Positions 6,476 to 11,264 of a DNA stretch of 11,264 nucleotides are shown here, in pieces. Made by a program: the position numbers and the translations under genes. Origin of the DNA: Clostridia bacterium (lineage in GTDB: Bacteria > Bacillota > Clostridia > Oscillospirales > CAG-272); NCBI GenBank assembly GCA_017960705.1, contig JAGCYR010000112.1, positions 1 to 11,264 of the forward strand, written 5' to 3'. Within the stretch, counting starts at the first letter, position 1. Every line of letters begins with the position of its first letter. The notes under the pieces are model-generated. The model saw only the letters and a list, made by a program, of their open reading frames with translations. It had not been told where the DNA came from and made no database searches.

Positions 6476-8095
6476 TTACGGTCTCTGTTCCTCGTAGAGC
6501 GCCGTGTAGTCGGCGTTGCGCGGACCCGTCGGCGTGTAGGGCAGTTCGAGCTTGGTCGTTCCCTCCGCCATCACGATGATCTTCTTGACCGACGCCGCGG
6601 TGCGCGCCCAGGCGTTCTCGCCGTGGGTCAGGTACCGGGGACGGAAGACCTCGCCGTGGCTCTCGGACTCCCAGTTGACGAAGGGCATCGGCCAGAGGAT
6701 GACCGACGGATCGATCTTCTGGTAGAGATTGGCGCGCGCCTGCTTGTCGTAGCCGTGGTGCGCGTACTGCATGATATCCGCCTTGAGCGTATCGCTCGAC
6801 AGGTTCAGCATCCGGTCGCTCTCGCCGTATTCGGCGTCGCCGAGGAACACGATCTTCTGTCCCGCGATCTCCACCTTGAAAGTCGTGGAGGTATCGTTCC
6901 CGGAGTTGAATTCCAGGGGGTAAACGTCCTCAAAGGTGCAGAGGACCGTCACTTTGGTCCCCGCGAAGGCGAACTGCATCCCGCTGTGGAGTTTGCGGTA
7001 GAGCGTCGCGCCCTCCCACGAAGCCATAAGGGTCTCCCAGTTCTGGTTGTTGGACGGGTAGATATCGCCGATCTGGACGTACGGGAAGTTGTAGTAGAAC
7101 CCTTCGACCGTGACCTTGTTCTTATACAGGTTGGTGAAGTTGCGGAGCGCCCCGATATGGTCGATATGCAGGTGGGTGATGAACCACCCGGCGATGATCG
7201 GCTTTTCGTGATCCGCCGGCTTGTTCTGCATGAGGATCTTATAGATGGAGTTGGCGTCCTCTTTGGTATCGTACCCGCCGTCGACCACGATGAACTTGCC
7301 GTCGGAGAGCTGGATGACGTAGGACATACCGCCGTTGTATCCCGCCGCTTTGCAGTCCACGTTGATCTGCCAGAGCGCCGGGGTCACCTCTCCCGCGCCC
7401 GGATCGAGCCGGTCGGGGATCAGGTCGTCCGCGCGCCCGATATAGAGCCGGATCGCGCCCTCGGTCGCAAGGTAGGAGAGATACGCCGTGAAATAGTTGC
7501 CACGGTAGAGGACGTAGCGGTTGCTGCCCAGCTTGTAGCTCTGCGCCTGCTCCAGCCCGTTCGCGTTCAGCCAGCGGACGACGTTCTCGAAATGGGATTC
7601 GGTGCAGTTTTCGTAATAGAGGATCTTCGAGCAGTCGACGGTCTTGTATTTGTTCTCGGAGCATTTGAACGCGCCTTTGAGCGTCCCGGAGCTCGGGACC
7701 TGCAGGTTCAGCGTTTCGACGTGACCGCAGCCCGTTCTCGTGCACGTTGCGCTTTGGATCAGCCCCGTATCGCTGACCGTAACGGCGTTGTAGAGGTGCG
7801 GAACCGGATCTCCCTTGAAGACTTCCGTGTCGCTGCGTTCGCCGCATTCGCAGGAGTAGTAGTAGATCGGTTTCTCTCCGCAGGCTGCGGGAGTTCTCAG
7901 ATATTCGTCGCTTTGCACTCTTTGATCGAACGTATGTTCGTGCCCGGCTCCTGCCTCGGTCGTGACGTCCGCCGTATTTTCAGAGGTCGTGACGTCCGCC
8001 TCCGGTCTTTCGGTCGCCTCCTCCGGTTCGAGCCCGAGACATCCCGCAAGACAAAGGAGCGAAAGAAGCAGTAAGAGTCCGAAAAGCCGTTTCAT
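6476..8095 (-). CDS. Exported lipoprotein with ComEC-like metallo-beta-lactamase-fold hydrolase domain
   Basis: The ATG at 8095 gives 539 aa. It is chosen over an upstream TTG (8125) because GAAGGGA lies about 9 bases before it and the product then begins with a clean signal peptide, KRLFGLLLLLSLLCLAGC, with lipobox Cys19. A Thr/Glu-rich linker follows (about 22-50). Next comes a Cys/His region (about 52-130) of the GHxHTF...SCxCG...C...CGH type, seen in surface proteins of gut Clostridia. The hydrolase domain (about 243-510) has VDGGYD (271-276), the metal motif THLHIDH (307-313), FLGDAE (417-422) and HHGYD (446-450). This order matches the ComEC/Rec2-type extracellular hydrolases, some of which act on nucleic acids. 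The substrate is unknown; nucleic acid or phosphodiester cleavage is an inference. A strong terminator follows. Confidence 0.87.
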   Translation of the reverse strand: MKRLFGLLLLLSLLCLAGCLGLEPEEATERPEADVTTSENTADVTTEAGAGHEHTFDQRVQSDEYLRTPAACGEKPIYYYSCECGERSDTEVFKGDPVPHLYNAVTVSDTGLIQSATCTRTGCGHVETLNLQVPSSGTLKGAFKCSENKYKTVDCSKILYYENCTESHFENVVRWLNANGLEQAQSYKLGSNRYVLYRGNYFTAYLSYLATEGAIRLYIGRADDLIPDRLDPGAGEVTPALWQINVDCKAAGYNGGMSYVIQLSDGKFIVVDGGYDTKEDANSIYKILMQNKPADHEKPIIAGWFITHLHIDHIGALRNFTNLYKNKVTVEGFYYNFPYVQIGDIYPSNNQNWETLMASWEGATLYRKLHSGMQFAFAGTKVTVLCTFEDVYPLEFNSGNDTSTTFKVEIAGQKIVFLGDAEYGESDRMLNLSSDTLKADIMQYAHHGYDKQARANLYQKIDPSVILWPMPFVNWESESHGEVFRPRYLTHGENAWARTAASVKKIIVMAEGTTKLELPYTPTGPRNADYTALYEEQRP

Positions 8096-8123
8096 AACGT
8101 CGCATCCCTTCCATAGTATTTTC

Positions 8124-8165
8124 AATATAATGATACCATTCTTTCGGCTTTTTTGCTATCATTAT
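8124..8165 (-). promoter_or_regulatory. Putative promoter and operator dyad of the hydrolase lipoprotein gene
   Basis: A perfect 9-bp inverted repeat, ATAATGATA (8127-8135) and TATCATTAT (8157-8165), has arms separated by 21 bases. On the minus strand its left arm covers an extended -10 candidate, TGgTATCAT (8138-8130), 35 bases upstream of the start codon. No good -35 is visible, which would fit an activated or regulated promoter. Arm centres are 30 bp apart, about three helical turns. The regulator is unknown. Confidence 0.45.
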
Positions 8166-8235
8166 TTTGTCGGAAACTATCAATTTTGTGTCATGGAAGA
8201 AAAAGGGGGAGTGCGCCGGACCGCGCTTTTTTCGG

Positions 8236-9525
8236 TCAGGGATTGGTCGCGGCGGGCTCCTTCATGATGCGGATGACCGCCCTGAGATCGACTTCCGGGA
8301 CTTTGACCGTATCTTTCAGATAATTGTAGATCTGCTCGGCGAAGGTCTTGCCCTGCGCACTTTTCAGTTTGTCGACGTAGGCGTCTTTGATCCCGGTCGA
8401 TCTCTTGCCGTTGATCTTGCCGAAATTGGAGAAGATATAGTCCCTCCACAGGTCGTTTTCGGTCACGCCGCAGAGCCCGTTGACCAGCCAAGCGATCAGC
8501 CCCGTGCGGTCGGTCCCGATCGAGCAGTGGAAGTAGACCGGATAGTTCGATTCGTCGGCGAGTACGGCAAAGACGGCGCGGACGCTTGCCATATTGTTTT
8601 CTTCGGTGAAGAAAAGCGCCGCGTTGTCGTCCATCGGGCAGGAATAGAAGTTCACCGTGCCGCCGAGCGGCGACGAGGTCAGCTTGCCGAGCTTTTCTTT
8701 CTCCCGAAGGTCGATCTCGGTCTTGATCCCGAATTCGTTGCACATCGTTTCGATGCCGTCCGGCGTGATCAGGAGCTTCGTCGAACTGCCGTTCTGCACG
8801 AGTTTCGAGCCGCGGAAGAGCAGCCCCTGCCGGACCCGCCCGCCGTCCTCGGTCGCCCAGCCGCCGAGATCACGAACGTTGGTCACGCCGTCAACGGTGA
8901 GATTGCGCGGCCCCTGCGCGTCGGTCTTGAAGGAGCCTTCCGCCGAGGGATAGGAGACGCCGTCCCCGTCGATCGCCGTGACCGTCCAGACGTAGGTCTC
9001 GCCGATATAGAGATTTGACAGCACGTAGGATTTCGTCGCTTTGGAAAGGGTCTCCGTGATCATCGGCTTCCCGGAGCGGGATCCGCGCCAGATCCGGAGC
9101 GAGAACGCCCGGACGTCGCTTTCCGAAAGTTCGGTCTCGACGTCCCAGGAGAGAGTGACGGTCGTCGGCTGCCCGAACTCGATCGTGCCGGGATTGTCGT
9201 CGTAGCTCACCGACTTCGCGGAGTACGCCGGACGCAGATAATTCTTCTGCGAGAGCGGGTCCTTGTCGGCAAGATACTTCGCCTGCACCTCGGTATGGAC
9301 CGAGGTACCGGAGGGGGCGTTCAGCCGGACGGTATACTTCGCCGGTTCCTGCGCCGTCGTTTCGACCGCGGTCGTGATCTCGTCGGCGGTCGTGATCTCC
9401 GACGTCGTTTCCGCCCCCGTCGTCTCGTCGGGCGCCTTTTGTTCGCAGGACGCAAACGAGAGGAGCGTAAGGAGCGAAAGCAGCAGAGCGAGGAGTTTTA
9501 CGGACAGTCGTTCGGTTTTCATCAT
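8236..9525 (-). CDS. Exported lipoprotein tyrosine phosphatase (PF13350-like) with Fn3-like N-terminal domain
   Basis: This is 429 aa from the first of two tandem ATGs (9525). The second (9522) has better spacing, 7 bases, from the AAAGGA site and may be the true start. The signal peptide ends at LLSFASC, lipobox Cys27. A Thr/Glu linker follows (about 33-60), partly encoded by an 18-bp tandem duplication. Residues about 64-202 look like an Fn3-type beta domain (TVTLSWD, YVWTVTAIDGDG). The phosphatase domain (about 205-425) opens with NVRDLGG (216-222) and has the CX5R loop HCSIGTDRTG (333-342), with Cys334 as nucleophile and Arg340, typical of the bacterial tyrosine/dual-specificity Y_phosphatase3 family. 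It should act outside the cell on phosphoproteins, phosphoinositides or other phosphate esters. It has its own consensus promoter. Confidence 0.9.
   Translation of the reverse strand: MMKTERLSVKLLALLLSLLTLLSFASCEQKAPDETTGAETTSEITTADEITTAVETTAQEPAKYTVRLNAPSGTSVHTEVQAKYLADKDPLSQKNYLRPAYSAKSVSYDDNPGTIEFGQPTTVTLSWDVETELSESDVRAFSLRIWRGSRSGKPMITETLSKATKSYVLSNLYIGETYVWTVTAIDGDGVSYPSAEGSFKTDAQGPRNLTVDGVTNVRDLGGWATEDGGRVRQGLLFRGSKLVQNGSSTKLLITPDGIETMCNEFGIKTEIDLREKEKLGKLTSSPLGGTVNFYSCPMDDNAALFFTEENNMASVRAVFAVLADESNYPVYFHCSIGTDRTGLIAWLVNGLCGVTENDLWRDYIFSNFGKINGKRSTGIKDAYVDKLKSAQGKTFAEQIYNYLKDTVKVPEVDLRAVIRIMKEPAATNP
9368..9403 (-). repeat. 18-bp tandem duplication in the phosphatase linker
   Basis: Two adjacent 18-bp units (9368-9385 and 9386-9403) share the first 14 bases, GCGGTCGTGATCTC. 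They encode part of the Thr/Glu/Ile-rich linker between the lipid-anchored Cys and the folded domains. The length keeps the frame. Confidence 0.7.
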
Positions 9526-9572
9526 TTCTTCCTTTCCCGTACGGGCGTATCGCGTGTGTGACAGATACTACT

Positions 9573-9601
9573 ATTGTAAAGGAACGCTCATTTTTTGTCA
9601 A
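9573..9601 (-). promoter_or_regulatory. Sigma-A promoter of the phosphatase lipoprotein gene
   Basis: On the minus strand, TTGACA (9601-9596) is perfect and TACAAT (9578-9573) is one base off consensus, with a 17-base spacer. It gives a leader of about 40 bases. The CIRCE element lies about 50 bp upstream of this -35 and is probably not acting on it. Confidence 0.87.
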
Positions 9602-9649
9602 TCGTTTTTCGTGCAAGGATCGTTTCGCCGCCGTTTTTCCGGCAGATTT

Positions 9650-9676
9650 TTAGCACTCTCGCGCAAAGAGTGCTAA
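9650..9676 (+). promoter_or_regulatory. CIRCE element (HrcA operator)
   Basis: This is an exact match to the CIRCE consensus, TTAGCACTC-N9-GAGTGCTAA. HrcA binds it and is relieved on heat shock when GroEL is busy. It lies upstream of and in line with the hsp20 gene, whose start is 182 bases further on. That is farther than is typical. I see no convincing sigma-A promoter between them; TTCACA (9701) with TATACT (9727) has a 20-base spacer and is doubtful. Confidence 0.95.
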
Positions 9677-9768
9677 CATTTACATTTCATGCAACGATCG
9701 TTCACACAATATGCGATTTTCGGGGATATACTTATAAACGGAAAGTGAAAGAAACCGAGGTGATTCCG

Positions 9769-9816
9769 ATGAATCGAAAGGAAACCGGATCCGATCCCGC
9801 CTCCCCGGCAAAGTAA
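9769..9816 (+). CDS. Possible 15-aa leader ORF upstream of hsp20
   Basis: An ATG at 9769 sits 6 bases after a good GAGGTG ribosome-binding site and opens a 15-codon frame (MNRKETGSDPASPAK) ending in TAA. No homologue is known to me. It lies between CIRCE and hsp20. Its 3' end overlaps the left arm of a 7-bp stem (9797-9803 with 9818-9824). It may be a translated leader peptide or chance. Confidence 0.3.
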   Translation: MNRKETGSDPASPAK

Positions 9817-9858
9817 CGAGGCGGAAGGGAAAAAGACGCGAACAAAGGAGGGATTTTT

Positions 9859-10317
9859 ATGTTCGGACTTACCCCTTATCGGAAGAATCAAAACGGATTG
9901 ACCTACGACCCGTTCCGCGAGATGCGGGACATGGAGAGACGGCTGTTCGACGGACCGTTCGACGGCTTCTTCTCGGGGAATGAACTCGCGGCGTTCCGCA
10001 CCGACGTCCGCGATCAGGGCGACAAGTACCTGGTCGAGGCGGATCTGCCCGGATTTGCGAAGGAGAATATCCACCTCGATCTCGAGGGCGATACGCTGAC
10101 GATCAGAGCCGAGCGGCACTCCGAGTACGAGGACAAGGAGAAGCAGGGGAATTATCTCCGCTGCGAACGCACCTTCGGCGAGTACAGCAGGTCGTTCGAC
10201 GTCTCACAGATCGAGCGCGACGGCATCAAGGCGAAACTCGACAACGGCGTGCTCACGGTCACGCTGCCGAAGAAGCAGACCAAGCCGGTCGAAAAGCAGT
10301 CGCTTCCGATTGAATGA
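9859..10317 (+). CDS. Small heat-shock protein, Hsp20/alpha-crystallin family
   Basis: This is a 152-aa ATP-independent chaperone of the cytoplasm that binds unfolding proteins. An N-terminal arm (about 1-46, with the DPFREMRDMERRLF helix) leads to the alpha-crystallin domain at about 47-138. That domain starts FRTDVRDQGDKYLVEADLPGF and ends in the family motif GVLTVTLPK (130-138). The C-terminal LPI (149-151) is the I/L-x-I/V motif that docks subunits into oligomers. The ATG at 9859 has a strong AAAGGAGGG site 6 bases upstream. A perfect CIRCE element 182 bases upstream suggests HrcA control, and a strong terminator follows. It is a single-gene unit. Confidence 0.96.
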   Translation: MFGLTPYRKNQNGLTYDPFREMRDMERRLFDGPFDGFFSGNELAAFRTDVRDQGDKYLVEADLPGFAKENIHLDLEGDTLTIRAERHSEYEDKEKQGNYLRCERTFGEYSRSFDVSQIERDGIKAKLDNGVLTVTLPKKQTKPVEKQSLPIE

Positions 10318-10329
10318 CCGGAAAAGCGG

Positions 10330-10360
10330 GGCGGGCGGTAACGCCCGCCTTTCTTTTTTT
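10330..10360 (+). terminator. Intrinsic terminator of hsp20
   Basis: An 8-bp GC stem GGCGGGCG/CGCCCGCC (10330-10337 with 10342-10349) with a GTAA loop is followed by a T-rich run (10350-10361). It starts 13 bases after the hsp20 stop. A second small hairpin (10366-10378) lies just beyond. Confidence 0.93.
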
Positions 10361-10404
10361 TTCGGGCGGCGTTACGCCGGAAAAAACTTTTTTTGGAAAA
10401 CCCC

Positions 10405-10433
10405 TTGACAAGAAAAAAGCGGTGTGCTACAAT
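10405..10433 (+). promoter_or_regulatory. Sigma-A promoter of the trpB2 T-box unit
   Basis: TTGACA (10405-10410) is perfect, the spacer is 17 bases, and TACAAT (10428-10433) is one base off, with an extended TGC just before it. The start should be near 10440, giving a leader of about 330 bases. Confidence 0.92.
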
Positions 10434-10439
10434 CAAGTA

Positions 10440-10708
10440 AACCGATGAGGAAGGGTAAGTAAATTCCGAAATCGTCTTCCAGAGAGTCGCGGGTGCTGGG
10501 ATCGCGGCAGACAGAGCGGGATCGAATGGACTTCCGAGGGCGAACGGAAAGCCGAGAGGCGAGTATGCGAGCCGGAGCGGACGCTCCGTCATCAAACGTC
10601 GGCATATTCACGTATGCAAAAGTGGGCGCGCAAGCGTCAAGCAGGGTGGCACCGCAGGTAGTTATTCAGACCTGTCCCGGCAAAATCGGGGACGGGTCTT
10701 GTTTTTTT
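10440..10708 (+). ncRNA. T-box riboswitch leader, tryptophan specifier
   Basis: The conserved T-box AGGGTGGCACCGC is at 10643-10655. Stem I features are visible upstream: AGAGAGTCG near 10483, the GGGTGCTGGGA region near 10490-10503, and the specifier context GAA-TGG-ACTTCCGAG, which puts codon UGG (Trp) at 10527-10529. The terminator is a 10-bp stem with one G-U pair (10669-10678 with 10689-10698) and a T-run to 10708. Uncharged tRNA-Trp should pair with UGG and, through its NCCA end, with the T-box bulge, favouring the antiterminator and switching on the downstream gene. A tryptophan gene downstream agrees with the specifier. Helix boundaries are approximate. Confidence 0.95.
10669..10708 (+). 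terminator. T-box regulated transcription terminator
   Basis: Arms GACCTGTCCC (10669-10678) and GGGACGGGTC (10689-10698) pair with one G-U, followed by TTGTTTTTTT. The left arm's ACCTG can instead pair with CAGGT at 10655-10659, next to the T-box, which is consistent with an alternative antiterminator fold. Confidence 0.85.
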
Positions 10709-10769
10709 CGTTCCGCCCGTTGCCCGACACGAGACGGAAACGAAAGAAAGAAAACGGAGGAAAAGAACC

Positions 10770-11264
10770 ATGGCAGAAACCAAGATCCCCTACAAGATCT
10801 ACCTGAACGAAAGCGAACTCCCGAAACAATGGTACAACCTGCGCGCCGATATGAAGAACAAGCCGGCGCCCCTGCTCAATCCCGGGACCGGAAAGCCGAT
10901 GACCGCCGAGGAACTCGAGCCGGTCTTCTGCTCCGAACTCGTGAAGCAGGAACTCGACAACACGACGCCCCTGATCGACATCCCGGACGAGATCTACAAC
11001 TTCTACAAGATGTACCGTCCCTCTCCGCGGGTCCGCGCCTATTTCCTTGAGAAGAAACTCGGCACCCCGGCGAAGATCTAGTACAAGTTCGAGGGCAACA
11101 ACACGAGCGGCAGCCACAAGCTGAACTCCGCGATCGCGCAGGCGTACTACGCGAAGAAACAGGGACTCAAGGGAGTCACGACCGAGACCGGAGCCGGCCA
11201 GTGGGGCACCGCCCTCTCGATGGCTTGCTCGTGCTTCGACCTCGACTGCAAGGTCGTTCTGGTC
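10770..11264 (+). pseudogene. trpB: TrpB2-type tryptophan synthase beta chain, interrupted by in-frame TAG and cut by the window end
   Basis: The frame from ATG 10770 (CGGAGG site 9 bases upstream) encodes the start of a TrpB2-like PLP enzyme (the trpB_rel group, which makes tryptophan from indole and serine). It runs MAETKIPYKIYLNESELPKQ..., then TTPLIDIPDEI and RAYFLEKKLGTPAKI. Codon 104 (11079-11081) is TAG. The same frame continues without shift as YKFEGNNTSGSHKLN, with the PLP-binding Lys in GSHKLN, then TTETGAGQWGTALSMA, to the window end. Homologues usually have Tyr where the TAG stands (PAKIYYKFEG pattern), so one base change from TAC or TAT explains it. As written, the product is a 103-aa stub without the active-site Lys. 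It could be a true nonsense mutation, a sequencing or assembly error, or suppressed amber. The functional T-box in front argues for recent loss or error. Confidence 0.85.

Noticed and set aside
6623..8074. Plus-strand ORF of 483 codons opposite the hydrolase lipoprotein
   Set aside because: The minus-strand gene has a lipobox and metal-site motifs; the plus frame is Val/Asp/Arg-rich shadow sequence without a ribosome-binding site.
8196..8230. Possible terminator after the phosphatase gene
   Set aside because: The GCGC stem is only 4 bp and the minus-strand T-run is several bases away from it; too weak to annotate.
9693..9702. Palindrome AACGATCGTT downstream of CIRCE
   Set aside because: Ten-base palindromes are expected several times by chance in 11 kb, and nothing else marks this as an operator.
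9701..9732. Promoter for hsp20 (TTCACA and TATACT)
   Set aside because: The 20-base spacer is too long for a normal sigma-A promoter and the -35 is imperfect.
6384..9745. 14-base identity TTATAAACGGAAAG at 6384 and 9732
   Set aside because: One is the -10 region of the rpmH promoter on the opposite strand, the other sits in the hsp20 leader. One such match is near what chance allows in a window this size.

Overview
The window looks like a chromosomal segment of a GC-rich Bacillota, most likely a gut-type Clostridia (inference). The signs are the rpmH-rnpA-yidD-yidC-jag-mnmE order, consensus sigma-A promoters (TTGACA-17-TATAAT), a CIRCE element, a T-box riboswitch, many intrinsic terminators, and lipoproteins with Thr-rich linkers. 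No rRNA, tRNA, CRISPR array, transposase or prophage gene was seen.

Layout. (1) 1-525, plus: the C-terminal part of a YkuE-like metallophosphoesterase, ending at a strong hairpin terminator. (2) 526-773: a non-coding stretch packed with seven short palindromes. (3) 774-1277, plus: a small unrecognised lipoprotein, convergent with the next operon across a bidirectional terminator. (4) 6302 down to 1309, minus: the operon rpmH, rnpA, yidD, yidC, jag (khpB), mnmE and an RNHCP-domain gene. It is driven by a perfect sigma-A promoter at 6383-6411 and has overlapping or closely spaced genes. rpmH (44 codons) is short but unmistakable. (5) 8095-6476 and 9525-8236, minus: two secreted lipoproteins, a ComEC-like metallo-beta-lactamase-fold hydrolase and a DSP-like tyrosine phosphatase with an Fn3-like N-terminal domain. 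Each has its own regulatory region. (6) 9650-10317, plus: a perfect CIRCE operator, a long leader with a possible 15-aa ORF, and an Hsp20 gene with a terminator. (7) 10405-11264, plus: a promoter, a tryptophan-specifier (UGG) T-box leader, and the start of a TrpB2-type tryptophan synthase beta gene that is interrupted in frame by a TAG.

The operon in (4) links ribosome assembly (L34), tRNA maturation (RNase P protein), membrane protein insertion (YidD, YidC, KhpB) and tRNA wobble modification (MnmE). dnaA is not next to rpmH and mnmG does not follow mnmE, so the usual origin-proximal cluster is only partly kept.

The best leads are the amber codon inside a T-box-controlled trpB2, the matching acidic C-terminal tails on adjacent YidC and KhpB, the palindrome array at 528-724, the 9-bp dyad over the hydrolase promoter region, and the long CIRCE-hsp20 leader. 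I did not find a clearly new multi-gene defence or mobile system.
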